Assembly: GCA_002317385.1 (NCBI GenBank) | Contig: DCJH01000001.1 | Span: forward strand, 68,872 to 89,338 | Direction of reading: 5' to 3' | DNA length: 20,467 bases | From: Prevotella sp. UBA1705 | GTDB taxonomy: Bacteria; Bacteroidota; Bacteroidia; Bacteroidales; Bacteroidaceae | Shown: one piece after another, positions 13,382-20,467 of the stretch | Layout of the letters: every line of letters begins with the position of its first letter | How positions within the stretch are numbered: the first letter of the stretch is position 1 | Program-made: the position numbers and the translations under genes | The notes under the pieces: model-generated | The model's input: only the letters and a program-made list of their open reading frames with translations | Databases searched by the model: none | Told to the model about the DNA's origin: nothing

Positions 13382-14632
13382 CTACGGCTGCTGGTCGCGG
13401 CCTATCTTCTTCTTCAATTTGTCGATGGCCTTGAGCAGATTGTCGGTGGGTTCGATGATGTTGTCGCTGCCCCAGAAGTCTGGATCCTCAAAGAGCTCCA
13501 CCTTATCGTATAGCGACGCGCGGTTGTTGAACGACGACCGACTGGAGATGGAGCGCGCCTCGGGATAGCGGTCGGTCACCACCATCTCGGCCGTCACGTG
13601 ATAGCTGGAGTGGAAGAGCTTGCGTTTCCAGTCGCAGTTGAACTCCGACGAGCTCTGCACATAGTTGATGCGGCTCAGCCCTTCGTCAAGCGAGTAGGTG
13701 GCGACGAGGTGCATCGACTTGGGCTTGAACCTTACGCCGATGGGCTTGTGCACGAGCATCACACGCGTTGCCTTATCGCGGTCGCTCATGTCGAGCTCCA
13801 GTTCAATGCGCGAGAAGGCCAGCGTGGCGCGGTCGATGTATATTTTGCCGAAATAGAGGGGGTAGTCCACGGTGATGCGTGGGCGCATGGCGATGACCAG
13901 TTGCGGGCGATCGTCAATGTAGGTAGGGTCTTCGAGCTGATAGTCGTAGTGCATCATCTCGGTGTCGGAGAACAGTTCGTTCACGTTTTTCACCATGTCT
14001 ACATACACCGGCAGGGTGGGGCCGCCCTGCACCTTGGCGCCGAGCGTGTCGGTCTGCCGGGTGCTGATGAGCCGACGCGCCTTGTCTATGCGCACGCGGT
14101 CGTAGCTGATGGGCCTGTCGTAGGAGCTTTTATAGAGGTCGATGGCGGCCTCGCCCACATAGATGTAGCGGCGCCCGCGCTGCGTGGTCTCGCGGTAGAA
14201 TCCGCGAAACAGCTCGGGTTTGTTGCTATAGTTGTGGGGTATCTTCTCTACGGCGGCCTTGAGGATGTCGCGCGGATTGCCCGAATTGACGATGATTTCC
14301 GACAGCATCACCACTGTTGGCGATAGCGTTATCTCCAGCTTCTCGAGGTTGTCGCCCAGCGGATACTTGCGCGTGCGGTAGCCCACATGCGTAAGCGTGA
14401 GCGATTCGGGCCGTTGATGGGTTTTCAACAGGAACTGGCCGTCGGCGTTGGTCACCGTCGATACATGTTCGTGGGGTACGGTGATGTTGACGTAGGGCAG
14501 GCGTTTGCCGGTGTCCTGACTCTTCACCGTGCCGGTAATGGTATAGAAGTCTTGCTGCGCCAAGACCGGCAGCCAGAATGCGAGCAGCATAGACATGAGG
14601 CCCATGAGCCTCTTGATACTTGACCTTTCCAT
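13382..14632 (-). CDS. Secreted CarboxypepD_reg-like domain protein
   Basis: The ATG at 14632 is chosen over the one at 14653 because a strong AAGGAGG lies 5 nt before it (14638-14644 on the minus strand), unusual for this phylum. The 416-residue product has a signal peptide (about 1-25, ending PVLAQQ). A carboxypeptidase-regulatory-like beta-sandwich follows at about 30-105: ITGTVKSQDTGKRLPYVNI, then TNADGQFLLKT, then SLTLTHVGYRTRKYPL. From about 125 on comes a long domain starting DILKAAVEKIPHNYSNKPEL and GFYRETTQRGRRYIYVGEA, which resembles the region after the peptidase-like domain in many Bacteroidetes secreted proteins. It is not a TonB-dependent receptor (too short, no plug or barrel). 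The role is unknown; it is probably at the periplasmic face or outer membrane. It lies 77 nt downstream of the large secreted protein. Confidence 0.75.
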   Translation of the reverse strand: MERSSIKRLMGLMSMLLAFWLPVLAQQDFYTITGTVKSQDTGKRLPYVNITVPHEHVSTVTNADGQFLLKTHQRPESLTLTHVGYRTRKYPLGDNLEKLEITLSPTVVMLSEIIVNSGNPRDILKAAVEKIPHNYSNKPELFRGFYRETTQRGRRYIYVGEAAIDLYKSSYDRPISYDRVRIDKARRLISTRQTDTLGAKVQGGPTLPVYVDMVKNVNELFSDTEMMHYDYQLEDPTYIDDRPQLVIAMRPRITVDYPLYFGKIYIDRATLAFSRIELELDMSDRDKATRVMLVHKPIGVRFKPKSMHLVATYSLDEGLSRINYVQSSSEFNCDWKRKLFHSSYHVTAEMVVTDRYPEARSISSRSSFNNRASLYDKVELFEDPDFWGSDNIIEPTDNLLKAIDKLKKKIGRDQQP

Positions 14633-14637
14633 CTTGT

Positions 14638-14644
14638 CCTCCTT
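14638..14644 (-). promoter_or_regulatory. Strong Shine-Dalgarno site that decides the start of the CarboxypepD_reg-like gene
   Basis: AAGGAGG on the minus strand, with a 5-nt spacer to the ATG at 14632. Such a perfect site is rare in Bacteroidetes, and it favours the internal start over the ATG at 14653. Confidence 0.6.
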
Positions 14645-14666
14645 GCTTATCATCTACCTTATATTG

Positions 14667-14674
14667 CAAATATA
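14667..14674 (-). promoter_or_regulatory. -7 box of the CarboxypepD_reg-like gene
   Basis: The minus strand reads TATATTTG, matching TAnnTTTG, 34 nt upstream of the chosen ATG and inside the short gap after the 846-aa gene. The -33 element is weak. Confidence 0.5.
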
Positions 14675-14729
14675 GGCAATTTGTTGGAACTTGATGTATT
14701 TTTTTTGAAATAATTATCAAGTATTCTAT

Positions 14730-17270
14730 TTAGTTGGGCATTGCCTTCATGTGGCTCACCACGAGCTTTCTTCCGCGGAGCGCCACGCTCACGGTTTGCC
14801 CCCGGCGCATCTTCACCTGCCCATGCACCACCTGTCCGTCGGCGATGGCGTTCACGCGGACCTTGGAGGAGCGCTTGGCGGTGATGAAAATCAGGGTGGA
14901 GTCGGCCCTGTCTTGCACGGCTACGATGTCGTTGGCGGTGAGGAAGAACTTCAGAATGTTGCTCACCGAGTGGTTCTCCTCGGCCGTCAACACGGCGGTC
15001 GACGCAGTGCGGCTGATGGCTGTAGGCTCGGTGAAGACCGGCGCGCCCAGCGGGCAGCCCACGTGGCGCACCTCGCAGCGGCGGCTTCCGCCAAAGTTGG
15101 AGAGCAGCAGATAGTGAGTTCCGTCGGGGTCGGGCACCAGCGCGCCGTTCCATCCCTTGGGCAGCGCGTCGCGCAGAGGTTGCAGTCGTCCGGCCATGGT
15201 GCGCGTGTCGTCGGCACCTATGCGGCTGTAGTACACCACGCAGCGCCTGTCCACGATGTCGCCCGGCCCAAACGGGCGCTGCGCCTCGCTGTAGCAGGGG
15301 TATAGCTTGGCCGTGAGTATGGAGTTGTTGTTGGCCCGCTGACCGAAGGCCATGGCCTTCTGCCCGTCTGTCGTGATGCCCACGGCTTGGTCGATGTTTA
15401 CCCATGGACCGGGCATTGTGTGCAGTTTGCTGCCGTCGAGCTGCCTGCACGAGTCGGCAGTCCATAGCTGTCGGCTGGTGTTGGTGAGCTCGTCTACGCT
15501 GATGGCCATCGTTGCGCCCCGCTCACGGGTAATGGTTCCTGCCGTGTTGGCGCTCACATAGTCGAGATAGACCACCGCATTGCCCGGTGTAGAATAGAGC
15601 GCAAACCTGTGGTTCAGGGCCGAGTCGTTGGTGTTGAGCTCCCCATTCATGGTGTAGCTGTTGCCGCGCAGGTCGTAGATGCCGCTCACCACGGGCCGCG
15701 CATTGGTCTTGCGGCCACTCACCTCATAGCTTCCGAGGAAGTTGCCGGTGTTGCCCTCGCGGTAGGGAACGATGATTTTGTTGCGGTCGATGCTATTTGC
15801 TGCGATATATCCGGTGTAGCTCTGCTTGCCCTTGCTCCAGCTGAAGCAGGTGAAACGGCTGTCGGTCGAGGCCCTCACCACGTTCTGCGAGTCGAAGAGT
15901 CGGGCCGGGGCGTAGCGGCGGTTGAATTCGTCCCACACCGTCGGCACCATGTTGTGGGTGGGGAATGCCTCGTGCATGAGCCAAGTCATGAGCACCCGAT
16001 GGGCCTCCACGCCCATGCGTCGGGCCCCCACGTCGGCCCGGAGCAGCCACGATCCGTCCGTGGTGGTGGTCTGTCGGGCCTTGATCATCTTGTAGGCGAG
16101 GTTCTCGAGCATCAGCGCGTCGGCATCGCGCAGCATGCAGGCATTGGTAGAATAGGAGGTAATCTGGTCGTAGAGAAAGAGGCTCCAGTCGTTGCCGTTG
16201 GGCATGGCGAGCTCTCCGTCGGCCAGCGCAAGCCATTTGAGCACCTGGTTCATCACCTTGTCGTTGTTGTGCATCATGGCGTTGGTGCGCCATTTCTCCC
16301 CTCCGTGGAGCGTGGTCTGGAAGAGTTTGAGGGCCAGCGCGGCCTCACCCAGTTCCTGAATCACCACGTTTTGGTAGCTCGTGTGGAAGAAATGGTGGTT
16401 CTGCAGCGTGTAGTCGTCGTAGAGATTGGGCCCAACGAAGTAGTCGGCCACGGTCTTTGTGTCGTAGTGCGGGTCGATAATGGTGTGGTTGTCGGCATCG
16501 TCGGCTTGCGAATAGCTGTTGATGGCAAAGGCTCGTAGGCGGTCGAACCATTGCGGAGCCAGCCCATCGTCGGGGAAAAGTCCCAGTGTGGCGGCCAGCA
16601 CGTCGGCCTCCCATCCGTTTTCCTCGGCCTTGGTGTCGCCGTCGAAACCGGTGGGAATGTCGCGTTCGAGCTCGTAGTTGCACTCCGATACAAGCAGTTT
16701 CTGGATGTGCTGGCGCTGTTCTGCCGTGAGCTTGTCCCACTGGAAGAAGGCCGAATAGGCCACCGACATGGCCCAGAGCGAACTCTCCCACACGTGGTCG
16801 GCCATCGAGACGGAGCCCCAGTACTTGCCGTCGGCGCAAGGTTTCAGCCTGTTGGCCTTGTGGGTGGAGTAGGCATAGACGAGCGAACGCAGGGCCATCT
16901 GCTCCACGTCGGGCCACGACACCCCTGCGGGCAGCACCACACGCCCCTGCCCATAGCGGGCCAGGAAGGCGCAGGCCATAGACAAATCGGCGTTGGGGCG
17001 CACCCCCTGCTCGTTGCTTCCCATGGTGTTCTCACCACGAAAAGCCCCGCAGGCCTCGCCAAGACTATTGGATTGGTCGAGGGCGAGGTAGTCGTTTTTG
17101 ATATAGACGGTGAAGTTGGCCAGCATTTGCAGCAGGTCGGCCTTCATCTCCGCCTCTGAAACAAAGTTGGGAGAGATGCTGCCCTCGGTGGGACTGGGTC
17201 GCCCGGCCACGATGGGCAGGGCGCAGAGGAGGGTCAGCGAGAGGAAAAAATATCTGAGATGAGCGTTCAT
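14730..17270 (-). CDS. Large secreted protein, possibly an (alpha/alpha)-toroid carbohydrate-active enzyme
   Basis: The 846-residue product starts with a signal peptide (MNAHLRYFFLSLTLLCALPIVAG). Residues about 40-420 are helical, with repeated aromatic and charged pairs: a WGSVSMADHVWESSLWAMSV segment near 151-170, AEENGWEADVLAA near 215-227, NHHFFHTSYQN near 291-301 and MPNGNDWSLFLYDQ near 360. This His/Tyr/Asn-rich helical layout, followed by a beta-rich second half (about 450-846), is the architecture of several polysaccharide lyase and heparinase-like families, but I cannot name one with confidence. A His and Tyr in the 291-301 motif are plausible catalytic residues (inference). It follows the ClC gene by 40 nt and is probably cotranscribed with it. 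There is no SusC/D pair or sulfatase nearby, so a canonical polysaccharide utilisation locus is not seen. Confidence 0.6.
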   Translation of the reverse strand: MNAHLRYFFLSLTLLCALPIVAGRPSPTEGSISPNFVSEAEMKADLLQMLANFTVYIKNDYLALDQSNSLGEACGAFRGENTMGSNEQGVRPNADLSMACAFLARYGQGRVVLPAGVSWPDVEQMALRSLVYAYSTHKANRLKPCADGKYWGSVSMADHVWESSLWAMSVAYSAFFQWDKLTAEQRQHIQKLLVSECNYELERDIPTGFDGDTKAEENGWEADVLAATLGLFPDDGLAPQWFDRLRAFAINSYSQADDADNHTIIDPHYDTKTVADYFVGPNLYDDYTLQNHHFFHTSYQNVVIQELGEAALALKLFQTTLHGGEKWRTNAMMHNNDKVMNQVLKWLALADGELAMPNGNDWSLFLYDQITSYSTNACMLRDADALMLENLAYKMIKARQTTTTDGSWLLRADVGARRMGVEAHRVLMTWLMHEAFPTHNMVPTVWDEFNRRYAPARLFDSQNVVRASTDSRFTCFSWSKGKQSYTGYIAANSIDRNKIIVPYREGNTGNFLGSYEVSGRKTNARPVVSGIYDLRGNSYTMNGELNTNDSALNHRFALYSTPGNAVVYLDYVSANTAGTITRERGATMAISVDELTNTSRQLWTADSCRQLDGSKLHTMPGPWVNIDQAVGITTDGQKAMAFGQRANNNSILTAKLYPCYSEAQRPFGPGDIVDRRCVVYYSRIGADDTRTMAGRLQPLRDALPKGWNGALVPDPDGTHYLLLSNFGGSRRCEVRHVGCPLGAPVFTEPTAISRTASTAVLTAEENHSVSNILKFFLTANDIVAVQDRADSTLIFITAKRSSKVRVNAIADGQVVHGQVKMRRGQTVSVALRGRKLVVSHMKAMPN

Positions 17271-17310
17271 CGGAGGGTGGGCTGAGGCCCCAGGGCACAG
17301 GCACCGGGCG

Positions 17311-19083
17311 CTATTCGGCCGAGAAGTCGGCCACCAGCTGTCGGTAAACCTTATACATGCGGGCCTTGGTGATATATCCTTTGAGGTGATTGTTGATGTC
17401 TACCACGGGCAATGCCTCGGCATTGGTACGGTCGAAAGCCTCCATCACCTCTTCCATGGGCTCGTTGTCGTAGAGGATGGCGGGCACGGGGCTCATGAGT
17501 TGGTTGGCTCGGAACCGGTGGTATAGCTCGGTGCGGAACACGATGTGGCGTATCTTGGTGATGTCGATAAGACCCAACAGTCGACCGTCCTCGTCCACTA
17601 CATGTATGATACTGTTGGAACTGCTGGTCAAAACGTTAATCAATTTGCCCATAGGCATATCGGGCGGCACGGTGGTTACCTCTTTCTCGATGAGCGCCCC
17701 CATGTGCATCAGGGTGAGCACACTACGGTCGGTGTGGTGGGTGAGGAGCTTTCCCTCGCGCGCCAGACGCATGGCGTAGATGCTGTGGGGCTCAAAAATG
17801 CTGATGACCATGACGCTCACCACCGACACAATGATAAGCGGGACGAAGAGAGCATAGCCTCCGGTGATCTCGGCAATGAGGAAGATGCCGGTCAGCGGGG
17901 CGTGCATCACGCCGGCCATCACGCCGGCCATGCCCAGCAGGGTGAAGTTTTTCTCGGGTAGATAGGTACCCACATTCTCCATATTCCACAGTCGGGCGAA
18001 GAAGAATCCGGCGAAACCGCCCACAAACAACGACGGCGCAAAGGTTCCGCCACAGCCTCCAGCACCATTGGTAGACGACGTAGCGACGATCTTGGTGAGC
18101 ATCACCAGTCCGATGTAGACCACCAGAAGCTCGGAGTGGCCGTAGAAGAGCGACCCGTCCATCACCTGACTCCAGTCGGCCTCGGTCTGTCCGTTGATGA
18201 GCAGGGAAATGGAGTTGTAGCCCTCGCCATAGAGCGACGGGAAGAGGAAGATGAGCGAACTGAGGAGCAGTCCGCCGGTGATGAGTTTGCCGTAGGGGTT
18301 CTGCTTCATCTTGGCAAACTTGCCTTCGCAGAAGTTCATGGTGCGCATGAAGTAGAGACTCACTGCTCCACAGAACACGCCGAGGAGCACCGACGCCGGC
18401 ACGCGGTCCACACCCCACGCGCTGTCGAGGTGGAAACTGAAGAGAGTAGCCGTTCCGGTGAAAAGATAGGAGAGGATGTCGGCCGTGATGCTGGCAATGA
18501 GGATGGGCACGAGCGATGCCATCGTCATGTCGATCATCAGCACTTCGAGCGTGAACACCAGTCCGGCGATGGGGGCTTTGAATATGCCCGAGATGGCCGC
18601 AGCGGCGCCACAGCCCACCAAGAGCATCACCGTGCGCTTGTTGACCCGGAATATCTGTCCCAGGTTAGAGCCGATGGCGGCTCCCGTGAGCACGATGGGC
18701 GCCTCGGCTCCCACCGATCCTCCGAAGCCGATGGTGATGGCGGAGGCCAGCACCGACGACCAGGTGTTGTGGCGTTTGATCTGTGAATTCTTGGTCGAGA
18801 TGGCGTAGAGCACACGCGTGATGCCGTGCGAGATGTTGTCGCGCACCACATATTTGATAAAGAGCGAGGTGAGATAGATGCCGATGACGGGGAAGACGAG
18901 GTAGAGCCAGTTGGCTGTATTGGTGAGGAAGTCTTCGGTGAGGAGGCGCTGGATGAGGTGGATGAGGGTATGAAGGATATAACCTGCCACCGACGCGAGT
19001 ATTCCGATGAGGAATGCCAGCGCGTAGGTCACCTGCCGATCGGTGAGGTTTTTCTCTTTCCAAGCTATGATATTGGCTAACAC
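17311..19083 (-). CDS. ClC-family chloride channel/transporter with two CBS domains
   Basis: The 590-residue protein starts at a GTG; an in-frame TGA lies 18 nt upstream and the next internal Met is far inside, so no ATG is possible. Residues about 20-435 form the ClC membrane domain. Key elements are GSVGAEAP (122-129, gating Glu at 127 where the usual motif is GREGP), FKAPIAGLVFTLE (168-180) and GGTFAPSLF (345-353, the GxFxP anion site). SIY, with Tyr436, lies at the position of the E. coli central Tyr. The glutamate pair expected at the end of the second motif (E202-E203 in E. coli) reads E180-V181. Residues about 460-585 are two CBS domains, likely a cytoplasmic nucleotide sensor. It probably moves chloride or another anion. 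The gene lies 155 nt after TsaC and 40 nt before the large secreted protein. Confidence 0.92.
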   Translation of the reverse strand: MLANIIAWKEKNLTDRQVTYALAFLIGILASVAGYILHTLIHLIQRLLTEDFLTNTANWLYLVFPVIGIYLTSLFIKYVVRDNISHGITRVLYAISTKNSQIKRHNTWSSVLASAITIGFGGSVGAEAPIVLTGAAIGSNLGQIFRVNKRTVMLLVGCGAAAAISGIFKAPIAGLVFTLEVLMIDMTMASLVPILIASITADILSYLFTGTATLFSFHLDSAWGVDRVPASVLLGVFCGAVSLYFMRTMNFCEGKFAKMKQNPYGKLITGGLLLSSLIFLFPSLYGEGYNSISLLINGQTEADWSQVMDGSLFYGHSELLVVYIGLVMLTKIVATSSTNGAGGCGGTFAPSLFVGGFAGFFFARLWNMENVGTYLPEKNFTLLGMAGVMAGVMHAPLTGIFLIAEITGGYALFVPLIIVSVVSVMVISIFEPHSIYAMRLAREGKLLTHHTDRSVLTLMHMGALIEKEVTTVPPDMPMGKLINVLTSSSNSIIHVVDEDGRLLGLIDITKIRHIVFRTELYHRFRANQLMSPVPAILYDNEPMEEVMEAFDRTNAEALPVVDINNHLKGYITKARMYKVYRQLVADFSAE

Positions 19084-19238
19084 TATCTTAGAGTTTTTTC
19101 AACAATTACTAAGGACCTGATGTCCAGACACATCGAGATTACAGGGCTTCGCTGCGGGAACCCTGGGGAGCCGCCGTGCGGGCCATGGAGTGGGATGAGG
19201 CTCGGGGCAGGGCAGCTCCAATGACATGGGATGGCGGT

Positions 19239-19808
19239 TTAGGGGCGGATGACCGTCACTTCGCCCGTAGGGCCGAGCTTGATGATAGAGCTCGGGGTGT
19301 GGGGCTTGTGCTCGTTGCGGCGCGACCAGCATACATAGTCTACGCTCTGGAGCAGCTCTTCGGAGATGTCGCGGTAGTTTTGCGCGGCCGGCTCGCCGCT
19401 GATGTTGGCGCTGGTGCTCACCAGAGCCTTCTGGAATCGGTAGCAGAGCTCCTTGGAGAAGGGCTCCTTGGTGATGCGCAGGGCTATGCTTCCGTCGTCG
19501 GCAATGAGGTTGGGGGCCAGGTTCACGGCACCGTCGAGGATGACGGTGGTGGGTTTCACGGCTGCGTCGAGCAGCTCCCAGGCCACGTTGGGCACATTGC
19601 GCACATAGCGCTGGAGGCGCGCGTCGGAGTCGACGAGGCAGATGAGCGCCTTGGAGTCGTCCCTGCGCTTTATGGCATAGACCTTGGCTACAGCCTCGGC
19701 ATTGGTGGCATCGCAGCCGATGCCCCACACGGTATCCGTGGGATACAGTATCACGCCGCCCTTCTTCAGAACTTCGACGGCATTCCTGATGTCTTCTTCT
19801 TGTGTCAT
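19239..19808 (-). CDS. tsaC: L-threonylcarbamoyladenylate synthase (YrdC/TsaC family)
   Basis: The 189-residue protein makes threonylcarbamoyl-AMP from threonine, bicarbonate and ATP for t6A37 modification of ANN-decoding tRNAs. YrdC-fold motifs are clear: YPTDTVWGIGCDA (residues 22-34), KRRDDSKAL (47-55, basic substrate-binding residues) and ALVSTSANISG (128-138). At about 190 aa it is the short TsaC form without the Sua5 C-terminal domain, although many Bacteroidetes genes of this kind are labelled Sua5/YciO/YrdC. It is preceded by an excellent promoter. The 155-bp gap before the ClC gene contains a weak hairpin (CAGGG...CCCTG, 19142-19165) with no T-run. Confidence 0.93.
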   Translation of the reverse strand: MTQEEDIRNAVEVLKKGGVILYPTDTVWGIGCDATNAEAVAKVYAIKRRDDSKALICLVDSDARLQRYVRNVPNVAWELLDAAVKPTTVILDGAVNLAPNLIADDGSIALRITKEPFSKELCYRFQKALVSTSANISGEPAAQNYRDISEELLQSVDYVCWSRRNEHKPHTPSSIIKLGPTGEVTVIRP

Positions 19809-19826
19809 CTTTTATACAATTCCTCG

Positions 19827-19858
19827 CAAAGTTACTTAATCTTTATAAATCGCCCAAA
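19827..19858 (-). promoter_or_regulatory. tsaC promoter
   Basis: On the minus strand TTTG (19855-19858) and TAACTTTG (19827-19834) are separated by 20 nt, a full Bacteroidetes promoter. The leader to the ATG at 19808 is about 12-15 nt. Confidence 0.75.
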
Positions 19859-20072
19859 TGTTTCCTGTGTTTTTTAGTGGTCAAATCGTGCAATGCGTTG
19901 ACCGGCCGTGGCAAAGGCCTTGGGCAGCGGCGGGAATGGCGTGGGGTGTAAAATTCTTTTGACGGTGCATGACGATATGCCCGCGCCGCAACGAAATGCC
20001 GGCGTTTTGATTTTTTAATGCTGTTGCATTTGAAAAAAGATGGTTTTATCTTAGATATTTCAAATGTTTTGC

Positions 20073-20080
20073 TAACTTTG
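20073..20080 (+). promoter_or_regulatory. -7 box of the ROK kinase gene
   Basis: TAACTTTG matches TAnnTTTG, with a weak -33 region. It leaves a leader of about 100 nt. The leader holds a hairpin: CCTGGGAGC (20105-20113) pairs with GCTCTCAGG (20116-20124) with one G-U pair. The rest of the 19809-20185 gap shows no gene; it holds the two divergent promoters and a GC-rich stretch around 19900-20015 that I cannot name. Confidence 0.6.
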
Positions 20081-20185
20081 CAGTATATAGGACTCGCACG
20101 GCGTCCTGGGAGCACGCTCTCAGGGCAGTGGATTGCGCGAATGCCTGTGATGTGAGAAATATTACTAACTTATAAATACAAGACA

Positions 20186-20467
20186 ATGAACGAACAGGAA
20201 TTGAAACCCTATGTTATCGGTTTGGACCTCGGCGGTACAAACTCAGTCTTTGGCATCGTGGACAGCCGCGGTGAGATAAAGGCAACCACTGCCATCAAGA
20301 CCCAGGGCTACGAGGATGTGAACGACTATGTGAAGGCTTCGGTAGAGGCTTTGCAGATCATCATCGACCAAGTGGGGGGTATCGACAAGATCAAGGCGAT
20401 GGGTATCGGTGCGCCCAACGGCAACTTCTACAGCGGAACCATTGAGTTTGCCCCCAACCTGACATGG
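20186..20467 (+). CDS. ROK-family sugar kinase, probably glucokinase (partial, runs off the right edge)
   Basis: The 94 visible residues begin MNEQELKPYVIGLDLGGTNS. DLGGTN (about residues 14-19) is the phosphate-1 motif of ROK-family and other actin-fold kinases. FGIVDSRGEI and, further on, IKAMGIGAPNGNFYSGTIEF (with IGAPN typical of the adenosine/sugar-site region of ROK glucokinases) support the assignment. Bacteroidales ROK proteins of this kind phosphorylate glucose with ATP at the top of glycolysis. The zinc-binding and catalytic motifs of the C-terminal half are outside the window, so kinase versus repressor cannot be fully separated. There is no N-terminal helix-turn-helix, which favours a kinase. 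The start is supported by the upstream -7 box. Confidence 0.85.
   Translation, partial: MNEQELKPYVIGLDLGGTNSVFGIVDSRGEIKATTAIKTQGYEDVNDYVKASVEALQIIIDQVGGIDKIKAMGIGAPNGNFYSGTIEFAPNLTW

Noticed and set aside
15609..16538. 309-codon plus-strand frame opposite the 846-aa gene
   Set aside because: Low-complexity, Val/His/Gly-rich product typical of an antisense shadow frame.

Overview
The window looks like chromosomal DNA from a Bacteroidales bacterium, most likely Prevotellaceae. Three signs support this: start-proximal boxes of the Bacteroidetes form TAnnTTTG (a few with a TTTG-like -33 element 19-20 nt upstream), protein families typical of the phylum (BACON plus BspA-like leucine-rich repeat lipoprotein, DUF4924, CarboxypepD_reg-like secreted protein), and mostly poor Shine-Dalgarno sequences. 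No phage, plasmid, insertion-sequence transposase, CRISPR array, rRNA or tRNA was seen. Genus is inferred from recall, not from a search.

Layout. A gene start on the minus strand runs off the left edge (1-47). It is followed on the minus strand by a MaoC-type hydratase, a BACON/LRR surface lipoprotein, a short glycosyltransferase-like protein and a minimal penicillin-binding transpeptidase. From about 4.6 to 7.7 kb the plus strand carries a rubrerythrin with rubredoxin domains at both ends, a strong terminator, a BaiN/HI0933-type flavoprotein, a small conserved acidic protein and a Fluc/CrcB fluoride channel. From 8.3 to 19.8 kb everything is on the minus strand: TsaC (t6A37 tRNA modification), a ClC chloride channel/transporter with CBS domains, a large secreted protein that may act on polysaccharide, a secreted CarboxypepD_reg-like protein, a secreted protein of unknown function, a LysE-family exporter, a DUF4924 protein and release factor RF3. 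A ROK-family sugar kinase begins on the plus strand at the right edge.

The genes are mostly housekeeping, envelope and stress functions, and I see no complete novel multi-gene system. The most unusual content is non-coding. prfC is bracketed by two large imperfect inverted-repeat elements. One (7886-8254) has outer 36-bp arms that are themselves palindromes and inner 38-bp arms. The other (9944-10253) has 57-bp arms. A separate cluster with exactly 22-bp periodicity (7745-7817) follows crcB, and its half-site reappears in a palindrome near 13.1 kb. These look like dispersed extragenic repeats or MITE-like elements, but no target-site duplications were identified.

Other points of interest are the double-rubredoxin rubrerythrin with a PerR-like box upstream, a ClC protein that keeps the gating glutamate but has valine where the internal proton glutamate normally sits, a transpeptidase with no dimerisation domain, and a glycosyltransferase-family protein that stops where its relatives continue.
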